Positions 17,524 to 25,243 of a DNA stretch of 64,000 nucleotides are shown here, piece after piece. The notes under the pieces were generated by a model. The model did not search any database. It worked only from the letters and a program-made list of their open reading frames with translations, and was not told the DNA's origin. Every line of letters begins with the position of its first letter. Position 1 is the first letter of the stretch. Source of the stretch: an uncultured SAR86 cluster bacterium (GTDB taxonomy: Bacteria > Pseudomonadota > Gammaproteobacteria > Magnimaribacterales > Magnimaribacteraceae); NCBI GenBank assembly GCA_902554355.1, contig CACDOC010000004.1, positions 16,071-80,070 on the forward strand, written 5' to 3'. Made by a program: the position numbers and the translations under genes.

Positions 17524-18870
17524 ATGCTTAAAGCTTTCAGAAACTTTATGGCTAGACGCACTATAAGTGCAAACTTAAGGAATCGCGGCATGAATACCTT
17601 TTCAAGCTACGAAATACACACAAACATAAGGAATAACGCGGAAACGACAAGGAAAAAAGAAAATAGACCTCATGCAGTTCTATACTTTCATAAGGTAGAT
17701 GACCCATATTCTCATCTTACGATTCATTATATTGATAAGATCAAATCTTCTTTCGATATAGTGCTCAAACCGATCTTGGTTGGAGAAGAGAACCCTGAAG
17801 CAGTTCATGAACCTTCTTTGTATAATATTTATTGTTTAGAAGACGTAAGGCGAATTGCTCCTTACTACGGTGTAGACTTTTCTGCAAAGTCTTATCCCGA
17901 CAAAAAATTAATAGATAAATCTAATTCAATATTAAGTTCTGTAGAAGAAGATAACTTTAGTGAAATCGCAAAAAGAGTTAGCTCTGCTTTATGGGCTAGT
18001 GATGAAAAGAATCTTAATGAATTAAGTAAACATTATACAGCTACGGAAAATCAAGTTCGCGAGACTTTGGAAGCGGGAAATAAAATTAGAAATGAAAAAG
18101 ATTATTATTTTGGTTCAGCGTTTTATTATGAAAAAGAACTGTATTGGGGCGTTGATCGTTTGCACCATCTAGAAGATAGGCTTATTGAATTAGGAGCAAA
18201 GTCTGATTTAGGAAATGATTCAATATGCGCACCTAATCTCAGTGCTCCTTTAAAATTAGATTCGAAGAAAAAGGTTAATTTAAGTTATTACCCTTCCCTT
18301 AACAGTCCTTATACTTATGTAAGCGCCAAAAGAGTTAAAGAAATGAGGGATGATTATCCTATTAATTTAATTACAAAACCGGTTCTTCCAATGTTGATGC
18401 GCAAAATGACTATCCCAACTTTTAAAGCTAAGTACATAATCTCTGATGCAGCTCGAGAAGGAAGGAAGCATTCTTATCCCATGGGCTCAATTTATTCACC
18501 AATTGGAAAACCAGCTAGAAAAGCTTATTCCTTGTTCCCTGTTATAGACGAAGCCGGGAAAGGTTTTGAATATATAGATGAGTTGTTAAGGGCTTCTTTT
18601 TACGACGGAATCAATATTGGAGAAGATGAATACCTGGAATCTTTAGTTACAAGTCTCGACCTAGATTGGTCTGAAATAAAAAAAGAACTTAATACAAGAA
18701 GATGGAAAAAAGTTCTTGATCAGAACCTTAAGGATATGTACTCAGGCAATTGTTGGGGGGTGCCAAGCTTTAAAATAACAGATTCAGATGGTAGTAATCC
18801 TTTTTATGTTTGGGGCCAAGATAGAATGTGGCTTCTTAAAGAAGAAATTAATAAACGGTTAGGTAAGTAA
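17524..18870 (+). CDS. Tandem HCCA-isomerase/DsbA-like protein (two thioredoxin-fold domains)
   Basis: The 448 residues contain two copies of the 2-hydroxychromene-2-carboxylate isomerase fold. Copy 1 (about 51-222) has VLYFHKVDDPYSHLT and ends in YWGVDRLHHLE; copy 2 (about 251-445) has LSYYPSLNSPYTYVS, the cis-Pro motif WGVPSFKI and VWGQDRMWLL. In single-domain relatives the SPYSY Ser/Tyr region binds glutathione. Copy 1 reads FGSAF where the cis-Pro should be, so it may have lost activity. The gene follows the acyl-CoA dehydrogenase after 52 bases and precedes the DUF3604 lipoprotein by one base. Substrate unknown; a glutathione-dependent isomerase or oxidoreductase is inferred. Confidence 0.8.
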   Translation: MLKAFRNFMARRTISANLRNRGMNTFSSYEIHTNIRNNAETTRKKENRPHAVLYFHKVDDPYSHLTIHYIDKIKSSFDIVLKPILVGEENPEAVHEPSLYNIYCLEDVRRIAPYYGVDFSAKSYPDKKLIDKSNSILSSVEEDNFSEIAKRVSSALWASDEKNLNELSKHYTATENQVRETLEAGNKIRNEKDYYFGSAFYYEKELYWGVDRLHHLEDRLIELGAKSDLGNDSICAPNLSAPLKLDSKKKVNLSYYPSLNSPYTYVSAKRVKEMRDDYPINLITKPVLPMLMRKMTIPTFKAKYIISDAAREGRKHSYPMGSIYSPIGKPARKAYSLFPVIDEAGKGFEYIDELLRASFYDGINIGEDEYLESLVTSLDLDWSEIKKELNTRRWKKVLDQNLKDMYSGNCWGVPSFKITDSDGSNPFYVWGQDRMWLLKEEINKRLGK

Positions 18871-18871
18871 A

Positions 18872-20836
18872 ATGAAGAAACAAAATTACATAGTTATAGC
18901 TTTCATAATTTTAATTAATGCTTGTTCCGAAAATAATGAAAATCCTAAATTTATTGAGGTAGAAGAGCAGGATAGTTTTTTCCAACCTAGGCCTGAACCC
19001 AATCCTGATAAAAATGCTTATTTTGGAGATTTACACGTACACACTTCTAATTCATTTGATGCTTATACTTTTGGGACATTAGCTTCACCCTCAGATGCAT
19101 ATAGATTTGCACAAGGGGAGGCCATTCCACATCCTACAGGTTATGAAATACAGCTCAAAAAGCCCCTAGACTTTTACGCTGTCACTGACCACGCTGTATT
19201 CTTAGGAATCATTAAAGAGGCCGCAGATACAAGCTCTGAATTCTCAAAATATGAATTCACTGAACCTATGCATAACTTAAATGAAAATGTAAGCAATAGC
19301 ATTTTTTCAATCTTAAAACGATCTGGTCTTTTTAGGGGTTTTGGTGGTGCTCTTCGAGAAGGTCTGGAGAATGGAAGTGTTGATGGCGAGCTAATACAGT
19401 CAGTTGGTAACTCCGTATGGCAAAAAACTATAAAAGCTGCAGATGATGCTTATAAGCCTGGAGTATTTACAACTTTTGCAGGTTATGAATATACCTCAAG
19501 CGTAGACTTATATGACAAGTACCTTCATAGAAACGTAATCTTCAAAGATACAAAAAACTTACCAGTTAAGATTTTCTCGAGGGCAGATAGTCAAGATCCT
19601 GAACAATTATGGCACTGGATGGATATTCAAAGAGAGGAAGGAGTAGAAAGTCTAGCCATCCCTCATAACTCTAATATTTCTGGTGGCGCTGCTTTTTCCA
19701 TGAGTGATTACAACGGTGGACCAATTGATGAAGCCTATGTCAAACAAAGATTGCGAAACGAACCCTTGGTTGAAATAACTCAAGCAAAAGGAACCTCTGA
19801 AACCCATCCATTTTTATCAAAAAACGATGAATGGGCAGCTTTTGAAGCAATAACTAATATGCCACAAGAAAATAACATAAATAATTTGAAAGGAGGTTAT
19901 GTTAGGGATGCATACTTGAGAGGATTGACTCTTTCAGATAAAGGCCTTACCAATCCTTTTAAATTTGGGGTCATTGGATCTAGTGATACCCATGTCGCCG
20001 GAGGTTCTTACACTGAAGAGACTCATTTCTCGAAGATAGGTTTATTAGATGGTGAGCCATATTTAAGAGGATCAGTTCCTTATGAAGGATTCTATGGATT
20101 TTTTACTAAGTTACTTAGACCCGATAGCATCGTTGAAGTTGATGGAAATAATTATCTAGGTGTGAGTGCACGTCTTATAAGGTTTGGATCTTCGGGACTT
20201 GCAGGTGTATGGGCTGAAGAAAATACGCGAGAGTCAATTTACGAAGCTTTCCGACGTAAGGAAACATTTGGTACTAGTGGATCAAGAATAAAAGTACGTT
20301 TTTTTGCTGGTTATGATCTAGAAGGTTCAAAGTTAGATGATCTTAGTCTTATACAAGATGCCTACACTAATAATACCCCTATGGGAGGAACAATTATCCA
20401 AGAAAAGAACAACAGCCCCAGATTCCTTGTCTGGGCTATTTCTGATCCTCTGGGAGCGCCTCTGCAAAGAGCCCAAATAATTAAAGGATGGCTGGAAGAT
20501 GGAGAACACAGAGAAAAAGTTTTTGATGTGGCATGTTCAGATGGCCTGAGCGTCGATCCTACCACTCACAGATGTCCTGACAATAATGCTGCTGTTAATT
20601 TAGATGATTGTTCTATAAGTTCAGACAAAGGAGATTCTGAGATTAAAACTTTTTGGAAAGACCCCGAATTTAGACAAGATCAAGACGCTTTCTATTATTC
20701 AAGGGTCTTGGAAAATCCTACTTGCAGATGGTCAACTTGGGATGCCATGAGAGATAACGAGTCTCCAAGGTCCGATATTCCCGCTACTATTCAAGAAAGG
20801 GCATGGTCATCTCCTATTTGGTACACTAAGAAGTAA
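18872..20836 (+). CDS. DUF3604 domain lipoprotein (PHP-like)
   Basis: The N-terminus is a lipoprotein signal (hydrophobic residues 6-15, then INAC with C18 as the lipidated Cys), so the protein is outside the cytoplasm, probably on a membrane. FGDLHVHTSNSFDA (H55, H57), FYAVTDHAVF and IGSSDTHVAGG are candidate metal sites, and ERAWSSPIWYTKK closes the protein as in the paralogue at 558. At 654 residues it is a full-length DUF3604 member. It is one base from the tandem isomerase gene and two bases from the MBL-fold gene, so its role is likely tied to this pathway. Hydrolysis of a phosphate or other ester is inferred only from PHP-like motifs. Confidence 0.87.
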   Translation: MKKQNYIVIAFIILINACSENNENPKFIEVEEQDSFFQPRPEPNPDKNAYFGDLHVHTSNSFDAYTFGTLASPSDAYRFAQGEAIPHPTGYEIQLKKPLDFYAVTDHAVFLGIIKEAADTSSEFSKYEFTEPMHNLNENVSNSIFSILKRSGLFRGFGGALREGLENGSVDGELIQSVGNSVWQKTIKAADDAYKPGVFTTFAGYEYTSSVDLYDKYLHRNVIFKDTKNLPVKIFSRADSQDPEQLWHWMDIQREEGVESLAIPHNSNISGGAAFSMSDYNGGPIDEAYVKQRLRNEPLVEITQAKGTSETHPFLSKNDEWAAFEAITNMPQENNINNLKGGYVRDAYLRGLTLSDKGLTNPFKFGVIGSSDTHVAGGSYTEETHFSKIGLLDGEPYLRGSVPYEGFYGFFTKLLRPDSIVEVDGNNYLGVSARLIRFGSSGLAGVWAEENTRESIYEAFRRKETFGTSGSRIKVRFFAGYDLEGSKLDDLSLIQDAYTNNTPMGGTIIQEKNNSPRFLVWAISDPLGAPLQRAQIIKGWLEDGEHREKVFDVACSDGLSVDPTTHRCPDNNAAVNLDDCSISSDKGDSEIKTFWKDPEFRQDQDAFYYSRVLENPTCRWSTWDAMRDNESPRSDIPATIQERAWSSPIWYTKK

Positions 20837-20838
20837 GT

Positions 20839-21897
20839 ATGAGGACTCTGATTAAAGTAAGTATTTCTGCAATTATTTTAAGTATTGCTTCTTATGTAAT
20901 AATTCAAGTGCCTTCAGTTCAGGACAGAATCATGGTTTCTGTAGTTTCTGGAATGGCAAATACTTTTGGAAAACTTAACAAAGAAGACGCATTAAGTGTT
21001 GCCGTTTGTGGATCGAGATCTCCTATTCCTAGTCCGGGCAGGGCTGAAACCTGTATGTTAGTTCAAGCAGGAGAAGAAATGTTTGTTGTGGATATTGGTG
21101 ATGGCAGTAATGATAACTTACAAAATTGGGGTATTGATTACAGTAAAATTAATGCAGTTTTATTAACTCATCTCCATTCAGATCACATAGCTGATCTTCC
21201 TAATCTGCATCAAGGAGCCTGGATACTTCAAAGCAGGAAAGATAAATTAAAGGTTTATGGTCCTGAGGGAGTAGACATTGTTACACAAGGCATAGAAATG
21301 GCTTACGGGCTTGATTATCAATTTAGAAATGAGCATCACGGAGATGCAATTGCACCAAGAGAATATGCAGGTTTTGATACACGTACAATAGATCTAAACA
21401 ATCCAGTCATATATCAAAATGGAGCATTGAAAATAACTGCTTTCAAGGTAATTCATGAGCCGATAGAACCTTCATTGGGTTATAAATTTGAATATAAAGG
21501 AAGATCTTTAGTTATTACGGGTGATACTTCTTACGCACAGAGCGTTATTGATAATTCTATGAACGTAGACGTACTTTTTCATGAAGCTCAAGCAAATCAT
21601 ATGGTGGATGTTATACAGAAATTCGCTAATGAAAATGGAGCACCTCTTAGAGCTAAAGTAATGTCTGATATAAAGACATACCATACAACTTTAATTGAAG
21701 CAGCGGACATAGCAAATAAAGCTAATGTCAAAAAGTTGGTTTTTTATCATTTAACACCGGCTCCGAGGAATTATTTAACTGAATTAATTTTTGTTAGAGG
21801 TGTTAACGAAGTTCGTAAGGAGTGGACATTGGCAAAAGACGGAACATTAATAGTTCTGCCGGCTAATTCTGAAGATATTATTGTCACAAGTATGTAG
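20839..21897 (+). CDS. Exported MBL-fold metallo-hydrolase
   Basis: The 352-residue protein has an N-terminal hydrophobic anchor or signal (about residues 4-23) and then a metallo-beta-lactamase fold. LLTHLHSDHIADL gives the HxHxDH zinc motif (H111, H113, D115, H116), with VIHEPIEPSLGYKF, ITGDTSYA and LFHEAQ supplying further ligands. CGSRSPIPSPGRAETC near residue 58 is typical of the RNase Z/arylsulfatase-like branch. Being exported, it is unlikely to be RNase Z itself. It ends the DUF3604 operon; an ester, lactone or sulfate substrate is possible. Confidence 0.85.
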   Translation: MRTLIKVSISAIILSIASYVIIQVPSVQDRIMVSVVSGMANTFGKLNKEDALSVAVCGSRSPIPSPGRAETCMLVQAGEEMFVVDIGDGSNDNLQNWGIDYSKINAVLLTHLHSDHIADLPNLHQGAWILQSRKDKLKVYGPEGVDIVTQGIEMAYGLDYQFRNEHHGDAIAPREYAGFDTRTIDLNNPVIYQNGALKITAFKVIHEPIEPSLGYKFEYKGRSLVITGDTSYAQSVIDNSMNVDVLFHEAQANHMVDVIQKFANENGAPLRAKVMSDIKTYHTTLIEAADIANKANVKKLVFYHLTPAPRNYLTELIFVRGVNEVRKEWTLAKDGTLIVLPANSEDIIVTSM

Positions 21898-21917
21898 GTT
21901 TTTGCCCCTAATTTAGC

Positions 21918-21946
21918 TTGCTTAATGAGTTGCAGTAACCTAACAT
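21918..21946 (+). promoter_or_regulatory. Putative promoter of the thiolase gene
   Basis: TTGCTT (21918-21923) and TAACAT (21941-21946) are spaced by 17 bases in the 81-base gap before the thiolase gene. Together with a strong AAGGAG at 21968-21973 this makes independent transcription plausible. The -10 matches only four of six consensus bases, so this is a candidate only. Confidence 0.35.
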
Positions 21947-21978
21947 CTTTAGCCCGAATTTTATAAAAAGGAGAATAT

Positions 21979-23172
21979 ATGCGTAATGCAGTAATAGTTG
22001 ATAGTGTTAGAACTGGCCTAGCGAAATCATTTCGTGGAGGCTTTAATAACACTCGTGCAGATAATATGACAGCTCATATTGTTAATGCACTTTTAGAAAG
22101 GAATCCTAAAGTTGAACCGTCAATGGTTGAAGACATTATTTTAGGTTGCGGAAACCCTGAAGGAGCTCAAGGCCATAATATAGCAAGAAATGTTGCAGTT
22201 TTATCTCAGCTGCCTATAGAAACAGGTGGTGTAACGATAAATCGTTATTGCTCTTCAGGACTGAATTCTATTGCGATGGCTGCAACCCAAATCCAAAGTG
22301 GATTCTATGATTGCATCATTGCTGGTGGAGTTGAATCTATTAGTACTTCGCAAGGTCACACTAACATGCACATGTATGTAAACGATAAATTAGCAGAAGA
22401 AGTCCCAGGTATTTATCATGCAATGGGAACCACTGCTGAGTGCGTAGCAGATCGTTATAACGTCACTAGAGAAGCTCAAGATGAGTATGCTCTATCAAGT
22501 CAACAAAGATGTGCAGCAGCTCAAGATGCAGGTCTTTATGATGATGAGATCATTCCTATGGAAACTACGATGATCCTAAAGAATAAGGAGACAGGAGCTG
22601 AGAAGGAAGTAGATGTGGTTGTTGATAGAGATGACTGCAATAGACCTGAAACAACTCTAGAAGGACTTTCAAGCTTGAATCCAGTTTTTAACCCTGAAAG
22701 TGGTTCCGTAACAGCTGGAAACTCTTCCCAATTGTCTGATGGAGCTTCTGTAACTTTAATCATGAGTGAAGAAAAAGCCAATGAACTTGGCCTTAAACCT
22801 CTCGCTTATTTTAGAGGTTTTACTACCGTTGGTTGTCAGCCTGATGAAATGGGCATCGGACCAGTCTACTCTATACCTAAGTTACTAGAATCTGCTGGTT
22901 TAAAGGTAGAAGATATAGATCTTTGGGAACTAAATGAAGCTTTTGCTTCGCAAGTTGTTTACATTAGAGATCAATTGAACTTACCGACTGAAAAACTAAA
23001 CGTAAACGGTGGCTCTATTGCTATTGGGCACCCATTTGGTATGACAGGTTCAAGACAAGTAGGGCATCTTGCAAGAGAACTAAGACGTACTGGTGGCAAA
23101 TACGGCATAGTTACAATGTGTGTCGGTGGCGGCATGGGAGCTACAGGCTTATTTGAGTCTATCCCTGAATAA
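21979..23172 (+). CDS. Thiolase (acetyl-CoA acyltransferase family)
   Basis: The 397 residues show all thiolase active-site elements: nucleophile C91 in NRYCSSGLNSIAMA, NEAFA, the His of GGSIAIGHPFGMTGSRQ, and the second Cys in CVGGGMGATGLFE. The enzyme either cleaves 3-ketoacyl-CoA (beta-oxidation) or condenses acetyl-CoA. Next to an acyl-CoA dehydrogenase and the accessory module, the degradative direction is more likely. AAGGAG lies five bases before the ATG. No enoyl-CoA hydratase or hydroxyacyl-CoA dehydrogenase is present locally. Confidence 0.93.
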   Translation: MRNAVIVDSVRTGLAKSFRGGFNNTRADNMTAHIVNALLERNPKVEPSMVEDIILGCGNPEGAQGHNIARNVAVLSQLPIETGGVTINRYCSSGLNSIAMAATQIQSGFYDCIIAGGVESISTSQGHTNMHMYVNDKLAEEVPGIYHAMGTTAECVADRYNVTREAQDEYALSSQQRCAAAQDAGLYDDEIIPMETTMILKNKETGAEKEVDVVVDRDDCNRPETTLEGLSSLNPVFNPESGSVTAGNSSQLSDGASVTLIMSEEKANELGLKPLAYFRGFTTVGCQPDEMGIGPVYSIPKLLESAGLKVEDIDLWELNEAFASQVVYIRDQLNLPTEKLNVNGGSIAIGHPFGMTGSRQVGHLARELRRTGGKYGIVTMCVGGGMGATGLFESIPE

Positions 23173-23200
23173 TGTAAATTTGTCTAAGGAAGTAAACACC

Positions 23201-24133
23201 TTGGACGAACATACATTAATACAAACTTATTTTTCTGACGTCGGCTCAGCTTATTTAGCTGAGCAAGACGTTAGGATCTCTGTAGGAGATGATTCCTCAA
23301 TAATTTCCCTTCCTGCTGGAAAAGAGTCCGTAGTATCTGTAGATACTTCTATAGAAGGCGTACATTTTTTGGATTCAATGAGTGCAGATGATATAGCTTA
23401 TAGAGCTGTTGTGGTTGCTTTGAGTGATTTGGCGGCATGCGGAGCTGCTCCTTCCTGGTACTCTGTAGCTTTGACTCTTCCAGAATTTAACGATACTTGG
23501 TTAAAGAAATTTGCGGATGGGTTAAGAAGATTGTCAGATGATTATAGGGTACCTTTAATAGGCGGTGACACCACTAAAGGGAAGCTGTCTATCACAGTTC
23601 AAGTTAATGGTTATTGTGATTCAGGTAAATCAATTTTGAGATCAACTGCTAACTCTAATGAAAATATTTATGTCAGTGGTTTAATTGGCGAAGCTTCAAA
23701 AGGACTAAGTTACATTACCAACAAGTCAGAAGCTACAGATCAGCAAATTAAAATTTACTTAAATCCTAAAGCTAGGATAGATTTAGGTATTAGATTGAGA
23801 GGCATTGCAAGTTCAGCGATAGATGTTTCTGATGGTCTGCTGCAAGATCTGAAACATATTTGTACGGCAAGTGGAATAGGCGCTCAAATTGAACTAGATA
23901 AAATCCCTACATCCCTTAGTGTTACTCCTTCTATTCCTGATATTAATTCAGGTGATGATTATGAAATTTGTTTTACTTCAAGCCCTAAGAATGAGTCTCT
24001 TATCAAAGAAATTTCGGAAGAGTTAGGAATTCCGATTACTTCCATAGGTAAAACCAATGATTCTACGACTATAAGTGTCATCGACAAAGAAGGCCATGAA
24101 GTTCCTGTAGATTCAGGATACACGCATTTTTAG
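23201..24133 (+). CDS. thiL: Thiamine-monophosphate kinase
   Basis: ThiL phosphorylates thiamine monophosphate to the active diphosphate. The track ORF starts inside thiolase in another frame; I start at the TTG at 23201, which follows an AAGGA and yields DEHTLIQTYF, aligning with the E. coli GEFSLIARYF start. This gives 310 residues. SVGDDSSII, VSVDTSIEGVHF, ALSDLAACGA and LIGGDTTKG are the Mg-ATP and substrate motifs; IDVSDGLLQDL and GDDYEICFT are also present. pgpA follows three bases later, the usual thiL-pgpA pairing, but nusB, normally upstream, is displaced. Confidence 0.94.
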   Translation: MDEHTLIQTYFSDVGSAYLAEQDVRISVGDDSSIISLPAGKESVVSVDTSIEGVHFLDSMSADDIAYRAVVVALSDLAACGAAPSWYSVALTLPEFNDTWLKKFADGLRRLSDDYRVPLIGGDTTKGKLSITVQVNGYCDSGKSILRSTANSNENIYVSGLIGEASKGLSYITNKSEATDQQIKIYLNPKARIDLGIRLRGIASSAIDVSDGLLQDLKHICTASGIGAQIELDKIPTSLSVTPSIPDINSGDDYEICFTSSPKNESLIKEISEELGIPITSIGKTNDSTTISVIDKEGHEVPVDSGYTHF

Positions 24134-24136
24134 TTT

Positions 24137-24613
24137 ATGGATTTAAAGAAACTATTATTAATAATAGGGCAAGGTTTTGGTACGGGACTTTCTCCTATTG
24201 CACCTGGAACAGCGGGCAGTTTCGCAGCAGCTATTATTTTTTATTTTTTTATTTGGGACAGCATTGCCACTTATTTAGGCATTGGTCTTTTTTTACTTTT
24301 TATCTTAGTTAGCTTTTTTATAGGAATCTTTCTTCTATCTCAACTCACAGATAAAGAGAAAGATCCAAAGAGTTTTGTGTGGGATGAATTTGTAGGAATG
24401 TGGATCAGTTGCGTTCCTCTAACATTGGTTGATAAGGATCTATATCTAGTACTACTTTCTTTTTTAGTTTTTAGACTTTTTGATATATTTAAGCCATTAG
24501 GAATCAGGTCATTAGATAATAAATCAGGTGAATTCTATGTAATGATTGATGATGTGATTGCAGGTATTTATTCAGCTTGTCTGCTTATCTTAATAATGTT
24601 TTATATCTACTAA
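24137..24613 (+). CDS. pgpA: Phosphatidylglycerophosphatase A
   Basis: PgpA dephosphorylates phosphatidylglycerol phosphate in the inner membrane. The 158 residues have the family N-terminus GFGTGLSPIAPGTAGSFAA, VWDEFVGMWIS, KPLGIRSLD and the closing MIDDVIAGIYS, with several membrane segments between (about 30-50, 55-75, 100-115, 140-158). It starts three bases after thiL. The synthase producing its substrate, PgsA, is encoded at 60974. Confidence 0.94.
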   Translation: MDLKKLLLIIGQGFGTGLSPIAPGTAGSFAAAIIFYFFIWDSIATYLGIGLFLLFILVSFFIGIFLLSQLTDKEKDPKSFVWDEFVGMWISCVPLTLVDKDLYLVLLSFLVFRLFDIFKPLGIRSLDNKSGEFYVMIDDVIAGIYSACLLILIMFYIY

Positions 24614-24655
24614 TTTATTTCTTCAGAATACAGTAGAATACGCCCTAAAAATTAT

Positions 24656-25243
24656 ATGGATATAGAAAAATTACCTAAATCAAAGCTACCAATGCCTTGG
24701 GGCGAATTCAATGTTATAGGTTTTACAGACCATGATGACGAGGAACACTTAGCGATTTATTTAGGGGATATTTCTGAAAATCCTCTATTAAGAATTCATT
24801 CTCAATGTTTAACTGGTGACGCACTTTTCAGTTTAAGGTGTGACTGCGGTCCACAACTTGCAATGGCATTAGAAAAAATAGCATCAGATGGAAATGGTAT
24901 TGTTATTTATATGGCTCAAGAAGGAAGGGGCATAGGATTAATAAATAAAATAAAGGCTTATGAGCTTCAAGATCAAGGAATGAATACCGCTGAAGCAAAT
25001 GAAAAGCTTGGTTTCGCTGCTGACGAAAGAGAATACGCATTTTGTGCAGAAATACTAAATTCTTTAGGAATTTCTTCTGTGCGCCTGATGACAAACAACC
25101 CTTCAAAAATCAAAGGTCTTGAAGATGCTGGGATAAAAGTATCGGAAAGAATAGCTATACAAGCAAAACCAACAGACGAAAATAAAGAGTACTTAAAGGT
25201 TAAGTCTGAGTATATGGGTCACATGCTGGAAGATTCAGATTGA
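24656..25243 (+). CDS. ribA: GTP cyclohydrolase II
   Basis: RibA opens GTP to the pyrimidine that starts riboflavin synthesis. The 195-residue protein keeps the zinc cysteines in HSQCLTGDALFSLRCDCG (C-x10-C-x-C) and the catalytic region EGRGIGLINKIKAYELQDQG, plus MTNNPSKIKGL. It complements RibBX at 3619, whose cyclohydrolase half has lost the cysteines. The 42-base gap after pgpA holds no strong promoter. Its last nine bases overlap the convergent dxs gene. Confidence 0.96.
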   Translation: MDIEKLPKSKLPMPWGEFNVIGFTDHDDEEHLAIYLGDISENPLLRIHSQCLTGDALFSLRCDCGPQLAMALEKIASDGNGIVIYMAQEGRGIGLINKIKAYELQDQGMNTAEANEKLGFAADEREYAFCAEILNSLGISSVRLMTNNPSKIKGLEDAGIKVSERIAIQAKPTDENKEYLKVKSEYMGHMLEDSD

